DNA of 64,000 nucleotides from Nymphaea colorata (GCF_008831285.2 NC_045150.1:11639868-11703867), one strand, 5' to 3'. Positions 44,424 through 60,584 are shown, counted from the stretch's first letter. A program made the numbers and translations. Notes: generated by a model not told the origin, from the sequence alone.

Positions 44424-44752
44424 TGTTGAAATGGAAGAGAGGAGGAAGACGAAGAATTGAAACACAGATTTTACGTGGTTCGGTTCATAGACCTACATCC
44501 ACGAAGAACACCAGAACAGCAGCTCTTTGCTTTCCTCTATTTTCTTTCTCTCTATTTTTTCTTTGATTTACAAAGGCATATATAATATCTGATCAATATG
44601 AACGTTTGATGAACTTTACATACAAGAATAAAGATTATTGAGGAAACTAGCGAGAATGGTAATAATCCTTTCAACGTTCAATGGGCTTCAAAAGGCAAGA
44701 TTGAGAGGAGCCGTTGAGTATGCTTCGCTGGCTGAAACGATTACTTTCAACA
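44424..44752 (-). repeat. Copia-3 5' LTR
   Basis: 329 bp; contains gcatatataatat, a likely TATA region on one strand reading. Confidence 0.97.
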
Positions 44753-44757
44753 TTGCA

Positions 44758-46380
44758 TATTATCGCCCATGATCGCTTTCGTAGTTCTCTTCACTTTTCA
44801 TACCTTCCTTACCTTTGTCATTATCTATCTTTTCAGTATCTTGCGGTACGACCACTGATAGATGGCCACATCGAATATTATATTCGAAAACTTAAGCATT
44901 AACTAGAAAGAGCATCAATGGACCTCCAACAATGAATTTTTTAACTTAAAAAAGAAAAAGAAAATTTAATTTTCGAATTTTTGGACTCTTGCTTTTTTTT
45001 TTTTTTGTTGCTATTAGTTATAATTTTTTAGTAATATGTAGCTTCAAAAAAAAATTCCCCCCTTCGGGTCTTTAGGTGGATGACATGACAAAGGAATGTA
45101 ATTTTTTTAGTAATTCCATTTGGTTCATGCTGGAACAGAGAATAATTTAGAGATTAAATCGATGGCCCTCAAACCCCAGATATCTTAGATGAGGGGTAAT
45201 TAAATCAAAATGCAATGTAACATTCTCAAAGTTTAGTAAGTTTAGTTTTATACGCATGATTGTCAAGAATTACAAGTGATTTAAAAGGAGTTTACTTAAG
45301 TGATTGATGGTCATGGTTCCTATTCTTTTGGACATTAGAACCTATGCTGCTAAATGAACCGCGTTGGGATCCAACAAATTGGAGACCGGAGCTTGGTGTG
45401 GAAGTGAACCAGGTTGTTACAATGATATACCACCCTGAAAGTTTAGTCTCATATATAAAATTGTGAAGAATCTTATGAGACAGCTATTTAAATAATAATT
45501 GTCTTAATTTCTATCTTTTTTGGAATACAACTAAATCTAGTACGAAGCATGTTGAGATCCCTCAAACAAGGACCCGAAGCTGGAGCCCAATACAAGAGTG
45601 GGCGGGGTTGTTACATGCATCCTCAAGATCTGTTCTGCAATGCATTCTCTTCTTTGTGCAAGTGAAGGTCATCCACTCCACTGACACTTTGTTATTTTAG
45701 TGCTACTTAACACTTGATTTTCTGTAGTGAAATTTCATGTACATAAGGAAAATGCAATGTAACATGCTACTTCAATTTCTCTTGCTGATGATTTCTCCAC
45801 AGAAAGTCATTTATTAACAAAGTATTTCACCACCTTCCTTGCCATATATTCCATGACAACTGGCATTTTCTCATGGAATATAGTTGACTTCCAATGTGCG
45901 TTGATGGTAAAAGGAAAGTCCATGACATAAGTGGCTGAAGTTTCTTTCCTTATGTTCATTTGGTCGACAAATAATGTCTTAAACTTAGAACAATGGAGAT
46001 GAGGTTTGCAAAATAGCAATTATTTCAAAACCTTCCCTAAATTGGAAATATAGTTCTAGAATATCATCACATCTTCTTGATGTCAGCATCAAGATGGGTA
46101 AGAATTGAGGTGTTGGCAAAGCACAATCAAGTTAAAAATATCTACCAACAAGTTTGTTGTCCATTTTCATCTTCAAATTGCTAAAGAAGAAAAATTATTT
46201 TTGTGGAAGTGCACAAAATGTCTTTCATACCAAGGTAATAAGAAAAATGGCTACTCACTAGATGATTTTTTTTTTTTCAAATTTTGCCCTATGTTTCAAG
46301 ATCTACCCCAATCTTTAAGCCATATTAGTAAAATATAGTGTTAATATTTCTATTTTAATATAACCCCTGAAGTTTTAAAA
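44758..46380. other. Intergenic, no gene recognised
   Basis: Two loosely similar stretches (about 45195-45420 and 45425-45620: gatcc/gatccctcaaa..., gttgttaca) suggest an old tandem duplication. A 70-residue minus-strand frame at 45807-46019 has no recognised motif. Confidence 0.45.
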
Positions 46381-46386
46381 TTATAT

Positions 46387-46595
46387 TATGGGTGGGCGCC
46401 GGGCTGGGCCACCGGCGGGGTCCAGGGCCCAGTAATATTAAAAATATATTTTTTTATTATTTTTAAATTTAATTATATATATTTTATTATTTAAAATACA
46501 ATTTATATTAAAACAATAATCTTATAATTTGAAAAATATTTTTTTAATGTAAAAAGACTGGGCGAGAGAAGGACCCAACCGGATGTCCACCCCTA
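46387..46595. mobile_element. GC-ended hAT-like MITE, second copy
   Basis: 209 bp with inverted ends tatgggtgggc / gtccaccccta, GC-rich shoulders and an AT core. Flanking 8-mers aattatat and aatttgat agree at 6 of 8. Same type as 15670-15955. Confidence 0.7.
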
Positions 46596-46599
46596 AATT

Positions 46600-48060
46600 T
46601 GATGCTTCTTTTCACATTTGAAGTCAAAAGACGAGACCTATTGAACAAACAGTACCTCTTAAACCTACATTTTTTTTTAAGCAATAAAACAAAAGATGGA
46701 CAAAAAAATGTTCATTGACAATAAAATGTTATTATAATCATCCTTTTTAAATATTTAAATACTCTAAATCAGCCTGTCATTCAGATCTTGTTTTTAAATA
46801 TTTTAACAAAATTCTTATTCTTTAATATTTTTATTTTTACGAGAAATTATTTTTTAAATACTTTTTACCGATTCCGACAAGACTGCTGGACAGTCTTATA
46901 TATAAATCATATACTGCTACTTTTAAATGACAAGAAAAAAAAAAGGATAGGGAAGCAATACCGGTGGCAAAAGCAGGAAACGAACACTGTGAAAAATATC
47001 AAACTAGCATAAATGATGAAATTTATAGAAGAATGAGGATGTGGAAGGATTGGATTCGAATCCGATACAGCATTTACCATACCCTGTTTTTTCTTATGTT
47101 CCATAAGTTCATTTGAAAATGGATTGCTATAGAGTTAATGTAAAAGTTATTAGAAACCAAATTCAGATTTCTGCATTTGGATCTCCTAAAATGTCTCATA
47201 TGTATCGGATTCAGTAAGGACATCCGCTCCTGAAGCTCGAACCCTAAACACTGAAGCACGGACCCTAATCAACTCTAGACTTAGATCAAATATCGAATTA
47301 TATATGAAAACAGAGAAATAAGTCTAAACTTCCTTCTCATAGGGAGGGTGTTGGCCAAATATAAAATTTAGCTATTAAATTTTTGCAAAATTTTGGTTTA
47401 GCATCTGTCAATTTAAAAAAAAAAAAAAAAAAAATTGGGGTTGACCCACGATAAAAAAAAAAATTAATTTTTATTCCCTGGTCATTACGATGAAATCATG
47501 GCTCCGCCCCTATGGTGGTGCATGCAATTGGTATGGCATGGCTGGTCGTAGTCGGTGCACATTCACTCAAATCAGAACGATGGGTTCGCGGTCTCTCAAG
47601 ATCAAGGTTCAATGTTGGTTCTCACTTGCCTCGCTTCAACTTGCGTAGGATCCAAGTTGTGATTATGAAGCGTGCAAAAACCAAAAAACTACATAAAACC
47701 TAGAGAGAGAGTGAGCATGTGCTACTTGTAAGCAAAATAATGAATGCAATGGGTTATGTAGGATCCAAGCAACACAGGCACATATATGCTTGCGTGTGTT
47801 TTTGTTGCTTAAAAAGGTCGATTCATTGCAAGGCAGAAAGAGACATAGCAGAACTCTGTTTTGCTGTGAGTTGAAGATTGTCGTTGGAAGGTTGCAATTG
47901 GACGTGTGAGGGTTAGCACAATGATACCAAAATGACCAAAATACCCATCAATCAAAAAAAAAAAAAAAAACCTTTTGTATCAAGGAAAATCCGAAAAAAA
48001 AAAGATCACCTTCATGAAAAAGAAAACAAAACCCTCTTATGAACAAATATTATGAATAAA
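46600..48060. other. Intergenic with MITE fragment
   Basis: 47430-47515 is a piece of the caggggcgga family (ends atggctccgcccctatgg). Several A runs. No gene. Confidence 0.5.
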
Positions 48061-48245
48061 TAGGGATGTCAATGGATCCGAGTTCACATGTTCTGATTAA
48101 TTTGAATATAAATGAAGAAAAGTCTGTATTCTATCTGAATCTAACTTTTAAATGCATTTTTATTTTCACAGGTGCACCTCAATCCGACTTTCAAATATAC
48201 AAGCAAATTTGAGCAGCAATACGATATGTTAACAACCGACTCTCA
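48061..48245. mobile_element. tagggatg-type MITE fragment
   Basis: Starts tagggatgtcaatggatccg; the right end near gatatgttaacaac is decayed. Similar sequence continues in broken form to about 48430. Confidence 0.55.
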
Positions 48246-48681
48246 AAATGTATGGATGTCAAACGTTGAAATTGAATCGGAATCCATTTGAGACGTTTTC
48301 TTGAAACCAAATCTAAATCCAGATGTTATTTTTAAAATCTGAATCCGTTCTGATTTGCAAATCTGATGCTAACTATTTCTCCATATCCAACCCTTTTGAA
48401 GAATGCCGATTGGATAGCCGGTTCAAATCCAATCCCTATTAGTGATCGGGCCCGAGCATATGGCGTAAATTCGAAGTTGATTCGCATTGGATCCAGGAGC
48501 TGGAGGACCCATCTTTTTATTGAGGGTATTAAAAGTTTTAGGACCACGGGATTCAAATTATGTGTTGACATCTATTTTTTATTCATATTAAAAACTAACA
48601 AGTGTTGCCACTCTGAGCTTAGGACAAAAAGCGAGTCCGTAAATGAGCTTAAACAAGTCAAATTTGAGCGGCAACTCGGTC

Positions 48682-49181
48682 TAGGGCTGCACAACTAGAC
48701 GGCCATTTCAGGCTCGATTGGGACTCGCTCGAAAAAACTTGGCTTGGTTCTTGCTCAACTCATTTATAAACGAGCCAAGTATGAACTTACAAATATACTC
48801 GAAACGATAAATGAGTCGATTTCGAGTTTTAGAAACTCGACTTGTTTATACTCAACTCGATTCGTAAATCGGTATTCTATATAATATTGTCAAAACCGGC
48901 TTCACAAGTTACATGAGTTAAAAGAGTTACACGAGTTAATGCTAAACAAGTTAAATGGGTTGCATGAGTCGAGTTTGAGGTCGAATTTGTGAAGTCGAAT
49001 CAGGGTCGAGCTTGCTATAAGGAGCTCGAGTCGAGTTCGAGCTCGAATTTATGAAGTCAAGCTCGAGCTCGAGCTTGCTATAATGAACTCGAGTTGAGCT
49101 CGAGCCGAGGTCGAGTCTTTTGAGCTAATTTGAGCTCCAACTGACCAAGCTTGGGCTCCATTCGACTTGTGTGCAGCCCTA
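48682..49181. mobile_element. hAT MITE with tagggctgcac ends
   Basis: 500 bp with inverted ends tagggctgcacaa / gtgtgcagcccta and 8-bp flanks actcggtc / attcggtc (7 of 8). The interior is rich in repeated cgagctcgag motifs in both orientations. Confidence 0.85.
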
Positions 49182-49801
49182 ATTCGGTCCATCAAGTTGA
49201 GCTTGAGCTGACCTTGTACAGCTTGCTGCGAAAATGCCTTTATCATAAATCGTGGGTACATGCCTTCACACGCTAATGGCACAACATAGGAAGAGTCTTC
49301 CCAACCATCGGACTGTCCAGGTGGTGAGAAAGATATTCGAAATGTGGAAGCCAGCTTCTCGAATTATGTTCAAAGCATAGGTCCTTCAGCATAAATTTGC
49401 CTCCACAAAAGTTGCGTTTCCTCATCTTTTATTAGGATGCAGTTATCATGGCATTTGATTACCTGTTCAAACTTTTATCGTTTTTTTTTTCTTTTCTTTT
49501 TCTTTTATTACTTCCTATTTTGTGCGCCCCATCGCCTACCTCTCATCCCTGCGTCCGAATGGCCATGCACGCTTTCATCGTCTTCCATTTGCCATGATTC
49601 GTTCTCTGCAACAGACCTCTCAGAGAGAAAGAGAGGAAGAGACCAAGGAAAATGACCATGTAGGAGGCCTGTAACAGTTGAGCACTCTGGGGAGAGAAAG
49701 AGAGAGAAGGAGACCTTGAATGATGAGAGTCGAAACTAGAGGCCTGTAAAAGTTGAGCATTCTTCAGACAAAGGAAGAGAGTGAGACAGAGAGAGAACAG
49801 G

Positions 49802-52800
49802 ATGTTGCAGAGGGCAGCCAGCAACGCCTACTCATGGTGGTGGGCGAGCCACATAAGGACCAAGCAGTCAAATTGGCTGGAGCAGAACCTTCAAGGTAAT
49901 CCTCACTCTTACGCTGGCCATTCTTTCTCGTGCTTTTGCTCCGATTTCTTTGGTCATTTTCATCTACTAGTGAGATGAACGATGCAAGCTGACGAGAAAT
50001 TGTATGTATGTCTTCTAGACCAATCAAATCAAACTCTGCCAATCGAGTTTCACATGATTGTTTCATCCTCCGCTTGTAATAGAGAGAGAATATTATTAAG
50101 TCCTATTGGATGCAATATTGTAATAGAAAAGAAGCACGATGCACGTCCCATGCTAGATCAGAGCATGTTTAAATGTGTATTTTGCGCAGATTAAGCCCTT
50201 AAAGATGAAAGATTAGAATACAGGCCAACCATTTTCTTTTGTTTCTGGCTTTCTTGAACAAAATATTGCATTTCTGTTGAAGTTATTTATAGATTATTGT
50301 TCAATTAAATGGAAACGAAAGCGGAATGGTATTCATATCTCTAGAACATGTTTATAATGCATACCTATCACTTGCCACAGAGCTTCTGCATTTTATGTTA
50401 GTAATCAAGAAAGAAATTTAAAAAAAAAAAAAAAAAAAAAAGCTCGATTGAATGAGAATGTGCACTGAATATGCAGATATGGAGACAAACCTGCAAACCA
50501 TGCTTCAACTCATTGAACAAGACGGTGATACTTTTGCCCAGAGAGCAGAGATGTACTATAAAAAGAGGCCAGAGTTAATTCACGTTGTGCAAGAGTTCTA
50601 CAAAGGGTACAGAGCAGTAGCAGAAAGATATGATCACATCTCTGGTGATCTTCATAATGCCCGCAGTACCATTGCAACGGTTTTTCCAGAGCAAGTGCCC
50701 ACCATTGCCAATGATGTAGATCCTCCTAAAGAAGAAATTGAGCAAGTGACTGATATCACTAAAAATGTCAGTGAGGCACCAAAGAATCCACCCCCACCAC
50801 CACCGCCTTCAGTATCAGGAAAATCAGAATCAAATATTTCAAAAAAGTCCAAAAGAAGTGATTCAATTGATTCCCATCCAAAGATGGATAAAGAAACGGC
50901 ACAGAAAGAGATAGATAAGCATCAGAAAGAGATACTGGTCTTACAGACAGAGAAAGAAGTCTTCAAGAGCTCATATGAAGCTGGGTTAGCAAAATACTGG
51001 GAGGTAGAGAACCAAATCTTGGAGCTGCAGGCTTTGGTCTGCTGCTTGCAGGAAGACCATGGTCTTGGTAGTAGCATCCAAGGTGAAGAAGAGCAGACCT
51101 TAATGGCAGTCACAGCTCTGAGATCATGTGAACAGATGCTTGGCAGTTTGCAAGAAGAGCAAAAGAAGTCAATGGCAGAAGCCAAGGTGGCATCTGAAAA
51201 AATTAAGAAAATGGAGGAAAAATTGAAGCATTTCAAGGATGAGTTCCTCAAGCACCAGCCAAAGAATAACGAATTTGGTGATGAACAACCTAAAGTTCTA
51301 CATCCAGCATCCAAGGCATTGGAACCAGACAATGACAAACTTACTGATGAACAACCAAGAGCACTATATCCAGTAATGAGTGCATTGGAAGAAGAAGTGT
51401 GCAATCTGAAGAAGGAAAAAAATGAATATCAAGAAGCATGCCAGAAAATTGTGAAACATCTGGAGTTAGAAGTTAATGATTCTCAGAGCTTTCCTGAACT
51501 GAGCCATCTGATTGATGAGCTTGTAGGCAAAGTGGTAAATCTGGAAGGAGAAGTTTCTTCTCAGAATGTTCAAATACTGAGACTGAAAACCGAAACAGAC
51601 TCTCTGCATGAGCACTTCCAAAGCCTTCAAGAAGGCAACTTGTTGCTCAAGGATGATGCCAAGACAATGAATAACAGAATAAATGAGCTAGAATTGGAAC
51701 TTCAGGGTATTCAAGATCTTAATCTTCGCATCGAGGAACAGAAAGCACAGCTTCAGAACCACCTAGCAGAAGCATGCTGCAATCTTGATGATCTTGCAGG
51801 AAAAATGAAAAGCCAACAGAATCATAATGAAGATGAAAACTCTGACTTGGTTCGGTCTGTTGCTGAAGATGAATTTCAAGAAGTCAAAATTGCAAATGAA
51901 GCTCCTACAGCTGAAACTGACAATGGAAAAGATGTGGACAAGAAAAAGGAAGCAGAAGCTAGCAAGCTGCCAAAGGAAACTGAAAAGCCTAGCTGTGAAT
52001 TTGGTGGAGAAGTTAAACAGTGTGAAGAAATCGAAGAATCTTATTCTGGATATGAGACAGAAGCCAAATCTATTGATGAGACTGAAGAATCCAGTTCTGA
52101 GTTTGATCCCGAGGTTAAATGTGGGTCCGAACAAAAATCAGATGTCGAAAGCTTCAATTTTGGCAATGAATTTCAGAACTTGTGCTTAGAATTAGTCAGT
52201 TCACAAGCTTGGAAAAGATTCTTAGAGGGGATTGAAGGCAAGGAGAAGACATTGTTGACGGAGTATACATCTGTTCTTTGCAAGTACAATGAAACAAAGC
52301 AAAAACTTTCTCAAGTAGAGAAACAGAACCAGGATCTTTCAGAAAAAATATTAAAGGTCAGGTCGCTGGAGTCAACAACTGCACGTAAAGATGCAGAAAT
52401 TGAATCACTAAAACAGAAACTGAGCATCCTGCAAACGGATTATGAACATCCTGACATCAAATCTACCCAAGGCAACCGTCTAGCAGGAAGCAAATCCCAT
52501 AAGCTGAACAGCTCGAGGATGCTAGCAGCTATTGGTTGTTTAGATTATCAAATTAAGGAAAACTCTGAAGAACAAAGCACTGAAAGTGCTAGAATCCAGG
52601 ATGCACCAGCCACAGATAGAGAGACCAAAATCATGCTCGATGAGGAACCACGTCCTGTTTCTGCGATGGAAGAAAAATTCCGGTGGGAAATAGATTCGCT
52701 GCTCGAAGAGAACTTAGATTTTTGGATAAGATTCAGTGCCTCCTTCCATCAGATACAGAAATATCAGACTGCAATTCAGGAGGCACAGGTGGAGTTATTG

Positions 52801-53403
52801 AAACTAAGAAAGGAGAAAAATGTAGCTGAGGACAATCACAGTTCTTCAACCCACAGTGGTAGTACCAATCAGAATCAAAGCATAAGATCGAGTGTGGAAG
52901 CAATTCAAAAGCAGTTGAGGGAATTACAAGGCGAACTGCTGGTATGGATAGAACAGAATGCACTGCTCAAGGATGAGCTAAAGCACCGATCCTCATCATT
53001 GTGCAGCATACTGGAAGAAATATCTCAAGTATCAAAGATAGGGTGCAAGCAAGCCGGAGATCTAACAGATTATCAGGCCGCAAAATTTCAAGGTGAGGTT
53101 CTAAATATGCAACAAGAAAACAAGAAAGTTTCAGATGAACTACAAGCTGGACTGGATCATGTTAGAGCGCTCCAGTTGGAAATTGAGAAGAACCTGCTGA
53201 AATTGAAGGAGAACTTTGGGCTATCAGGAAGCAAGCACCACCACAATAATCATATTCAATACATGCGGCAGACTCTCAGTCGAACAAGAATTCCATTGCG
53301 AACATTCATTTTCGGAAAGCCAAAAAAGCCTTCCATATTTTCTTGCATGAATCCAGCACTGCAGAAACAATATAGTGACATGAGAGCAGGCAGAAAAATA
53401 TAG
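49802..53403 (+). CDS. NET2: NETWORKED 2-type actin-binding protein
   Basis: Two exons: 49802-49895 and 50477-53403, 3021 nt, 1006 residues. The intron has a gtaat donor and a tgcag acceptor; the split codon gives D32. Exon 1 begins MLQRAASNAYSWWWASHIRT, the hallmark start of NET2 (KIP1-like) proteins. The NAB actin-binding domain spans about residues 10-84 and ends EFYKGYRAVAERYD. STIATVFPEQVP follows near residue 95, then a proline run (PPPPPPP, about 136-142). Long coiled coils cover about 165-460 and 600-690. A conserved C-terminal region has FWIRFSASFHQIQKYQTAIQ and LLVWIEQNALLKDEL. The tail is basic (RIPLRTFIFGKPKKPS). The length matches NET2 (about 950-1000) rather than the longer NET1 or shorter NET3/4 groups. 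NET proteins link F-actin to membranes; NET2 members act mainly in pollen tubes. No disruption is seen. The ATG at 50452 is intronic and not the start. Confidence 0.95.
50421..50440. repeat. A run in NET2 intron
   Basis: About 20 consecutive A just upstream of the exon 2 acceptor. Confidence 0.95.
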
Positions 53404-53411
53404 TCCTCCTT

Positions 53412-53475
53412 ACTTTCTTGTGCTTCTCCCTTGCAATCTAGAATACTTTCTTGTGCTTCTCCCTTACAATCTATA
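53412..53475 (+). repeat. Tandem duplication in NET2 3' UTR
   Basis: A ~33-bp unit, tactttcttgtgcttctccc followed by ttgcaatctagaa, occurs twice directly after the stop codon with three differences. Confidence 0.9.
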
Positions 53476-53631
53476 ATGGCTAGATTTATAGGAAATTTTT
53501 TCCTTTCTTACTTCTTCCTACTGTCCTACTCAACGGTTTCAGATAAGAGCTTTCTTATGTGGATGAAGAGTCATAATTTTGGAGAAACGAAGGGAGTATT
53601 CTGCTGTTTTTACAATAGTGCATATATATGA

Positions 53632-55150
53632 TTATTTGAAATTTGGATGGCATTGATACACCTCAAGATCGAGATAAGGAATCACTATAAAGAATATGTA
53701 AATGTTCAGAAGTTTTCTTTAAAGATACTTGTGGTGAAATTGCGATCTCTCAGTTGAATAGGAAAATACAGGGAGATTTTGAAACCTATACGGTTAATTC
53801 GTATTATGGATCAAAACATGCTTTGTCTGTTGCTCACTTTCAATGTGATACTTGTTGGTTGATCCCTTTGCCCTTTTTTTCCCTTTTCCAACAAAGAATT
53901 TGCATTTTTATCTGAAGACGTAGCGTGAATATTGTAGTGCAATGATGTGATCATGTTACAGCCCCTTGGTTGCAGAGGAAGAGGCGTGAAAGATCTTGTC
54001 CCTCAGGACCTGAGATAATTAAAAATAGTTTCCAGATAGAGATTGCTCAGAAGCATGCCAAGATTTTGTCTGTTATATGTTTTTGTTTCATTTCCTTTTT
54101 TTGCTGTGACTGCACCGTGAATATTCATTCTATGATACGGTATTAGATTTTCTATAAGATATCAGGGAACTTTTGAAATAACTAGTGATCATCATTTTAC
54201 ATGACTTGTCAACTGATTTCTCTGTGCATCTTATTAGAAGCTAACAGGACAAACGAGTTGTACTGTAGTTCATAGCCCATCATATATTGAAGGGAGTCCT
54301 TTTCCTCTTAAGGAATACCAAACTTTGTTCCTAGCTTTCTGCGGGTTATCAAGTTCCAATTTTTGTATATTTATGTTTACAACATTCACTTGATCAAATA
54401 ATTAGAAGACCTATAATGAAATGGGTGTTTTTGAAATACATGGATCTTTCCTCTAGTATGTAATTATACTCTAAAAAATTTCGCTGATCATTTTCATTTA
54501 ATTGATTCGTGTGTCTTGCAAGGCGATCTTAATCTTGTAACCAAGCAAGGAAGGCCCTAACAGGGCTTAGAAACATTGTAACCAACAATAAAGTGCAATA
54601 CCTGCCTTCTATTTCATTTTCATGTGAGCTTCGCTTTATGGGAAAACTCATTAATGCCGCATCAAAAAGTCCAGCTCATATGGTTGTATTCCACCACAGG
54701 AACGTAAATGAATCGCACATATTTCAACTTTAGATCCATTTAACCAGATGTTGTTAAAAAATAAAATCCGAATCGACAAACTCACAGCCAGACCCCTGAT
54801 TCGAATCTAAAATTGTTGAGTTGATTACATGTAAATGTCCGATATCCAGGTCCAAGTTTGGTTTTGCAAAATACAAATCCAAATCCAAAACCGAGTTCGT
54901 CGACGGGGTTCGTTATGTTGAATTCGACACCCGTGAGGATCCGAAACGCTCGCGGAAGAAAACCAATTAATCTCCAATCGGCAGTTTTAAGACAAAAATG
55001 AACTTAATATTGTAGAGAAACAACAAAATCAAAGGAAGAAGAATTGGTTCGCAACAGGGGACTGGGAATGGATAGTATCTCAACAGTCCGCATGAAAACA
55101 GTAACTCAACCGTATCTATCCAAAAAGTGATTTTGCCTGACTTAGCGTTC
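53632..55150. other. Intergenic between NET2 and RPL3
   Basis: Includes the rest of the NET2 3' UTR and, at 54900-55150, the RPL3 3' flank. 54725-54945 has ggatccgaa / aaatccaaatcc repeats like the tagggatg MITEs. No other gene. Confidence 0.5.
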
Positions 55151-58578
<3,428 letters not shown>

Positions 58579-58584
58579 CTACAG

Positions 58585-58617
58585 AGCTTATATATCTGCC
58601 CGAGCGAAAACCCTAGG
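58585..58617 (-). promoter_or_regulatory. RPL3 core promoter: telo-box and TATA
   Basis: On the minus strand the order is ctagggttt (telo-box AAACCCTA in reverse, 58608-58616), then gatatataagctc (TATA, about 58585-58597), then the ATG 79 bp later. Telo-boxes are frequent in promoters of plant translation genes and fit coordinated ribosomal protein expression. Confidence 0.7.
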
Positions 58618-59830
58618 TCTTTTTTTTTTTTCGTCATGTCTTCCCACATGAAAATTTTACAGTGAACCACCTTAATTTCAGTGGTATACCGCAGGCACCT
58701 CAAAAGTTTAAAAACAATTCAAATTTAATGAGCCTCAGTTTTCAGTTTCAAGTCCCTCCATGTAAAGGTAGGAAACGGATCGGGTACCCAATGGTTAGTT
58801 AGCTATTTGACTTGTGATGGACCGAGCTTGGGTTGGCTATTTGGTATTTGGATTGACTCGAAAAAAAAAAAAAAACTTGGAGGCAACAGATCAAGTACCT
58901 GGTAGGTAGTTAGGTATTTGGACCCCGCTTGGGTTGGCTATTTGACATTTGGGTTGAAACAAAAAAAAAATTGACTGGTCAATTTGATCGAGTGGGTTAT
59001 TGTATACCGTACTTGGCCGGTGTGATGTTTATGGTTGGACCCAACCCAATAACTAAAAAAAGAGTCTGGATTGAGCCCTTAACATTCTTTTGGATCAAAA
59101 TATGATTTGGTACATAACAAAATTTGGGAAAAACTAAATCCGAAACACTTGCAATCTTGGGTATGGTTTGCTCCCTGAATTAACATAATATTCATTTTGG
59201 AAATTAACGAATCCCAAAATACAATTTCTGATTTCATAACTCTTTCATGTTTGCCTAAATAGATTCGTGTTTTATAGAAGCTCACTTCAGTATTTGATGG
59301 GTATGATAGGAATTGAAACACTGTTTTGAAATTTTAACAAAGGTTGTAGGCTATTATTGTAATATTTTATATAGGCTTAGCATTTTTCCAAAATTTTTGA
59401 AACGTAGTCAGACGGACGTTAAAATTGAAAAGACCGACCATCGTTTTGAAAATTTTCTAAGGCCGGTCGCCCGAACAAGGTAACGGTGAAAGAGATCACT
59501 TTAGAATTCTAGATGGCAGGTGTTTGATTGCTTATCATCTCTAGTCAATGGAACTATTTTTTTTTTTTTTTGTGAGATCCACCTGAAATTCATAGTTCTA
59601 GTGAACCTTGAATTTTAGAACCGTAAATTTTACAACTATTGCAAATTTATGATGTAATGTACATATTTTTCTGACAAAACAAATAATATCCTTACTGAAA
59701 ATCGGCGATCTAAACTAATCTAAAACACACTTATTGTTATAAATATCAATTTCAAATTTGTATTTGAAATTTTGAAAAAACAATGTACACCAGAGTGAAT
59801 TTGGAGTAGTTGTATGCTACGGTCTCTAAC
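58618..59830. other. Intergenic with imperfect tandem duplication
   Basis: 58766-58985 holds two ~110-bp units (ggatcgggtacc ... gcttgggttggctatttg ... A run). The rest is AT-rich without genes. Confidence 0.6.
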
Positions 59831-60380
59831 ATGATACCATGTGTTATATGTTGGAAATGACCATGATACCCCCATTAATTAAATAGAAGACCTCCCTTTA
59901 TAAGGACAAAAATTAAACTTAAAAAAATTCCCAAGGTTACCAAAATATCCCTCTCATAAAATGTAGGAACTGTCTTCTTGCCATGTTAGCAGCCTCCTGG
60001 TGCATGAACCCCATATTATATGGACGTTTTTTCATTTGTTATCTAAAAGTTAGAAAGGTATGAAGATAAGCCTAATTACATAAGGAAACGGATTGTTTTC
60101 ATCTTAGTTCAAAAATTAGTGTTTCTTTTTGTCAATTTCTTTCAAAAATTGGTCATTTACTTTTCAAAGTTGGAGTGGTGATTTTTTTTTCTTTAACATT
60201 GCGTGTCCTTTTAGTATTTGTTTATAAAGAAGTTAATGTATAAATATTTTCAAATGCTTAATAAGATAAAAACAAAACATAATTTTCCGACTTCCTATCA
60301 CTAGCATATTTTGTTCATTTAATATCATCTACATTAGTTAATATCAAAGTAAGCTATTTATTATAACATTCCATCATCGC

Positions 60381-60524
60381 AAGTGAAATGTCATAATACC
60401 AAAGTCTCATTCAAATAATACATCAACTAGGTGGAATGTTATAATACCAAAGTCGCCTTCAACTAACATATCGGCCAGGTGGAATGCCATAACACCATAA
60501 TCGTCTTCAAGCTAATATATGCCT
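60381..60524. repeat. Three tandem 48-bp units
   Basis: Units at 60381-60428, 60429-60476 and 60477-60524 share aggtggaatg, cataataccaaagtcg and cttcaactaa with a few changes each. Confidence 0.9.
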
Positions 60525-60584
60525 TACTGATAACATTGATTATTAGTTTACAAATTAAATATATACTTTTATGTATATTAAATA

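Larger units (their letters stand above)
39089..44752 (-). mobile_element. Copia-3: young, apparently complete Ty1/copia element
   Basis: 5664 bp minus-strand element with 329-bp LTRs (5' at 44424-44752, 3' at 39089-39417) and a perfect 5-bp target duplication ttgca (39084-39088, 44753-44757). The LTRs differ at five positions by eye (98.5% identity). Primer site, polypurine tract and one uninterrupted gag-pol frame are all present. By structure it is a potentially autonomous recent insertion. Confidence 0.98.

Noticed and set aside
50452-50476. ATG at 50452 as NET2 start
   Set aside because: It lies in the intron; exon 1 at 49802-49895 supplies the family's conserved N-terminus with exact splice phase.
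50922-52134. Minus-strand frames of 160 and 123 residues inside NET2
   Set aside because: Antisense shadows of the coiled-coil exon.
59829-59860. ataccatg before tgtgttatatgttgg as a copia primer site and LTR start
   Set aside because: The layout would place the element interior to the left, where no copia sequence is seen, while the RT remnant lies to the right.
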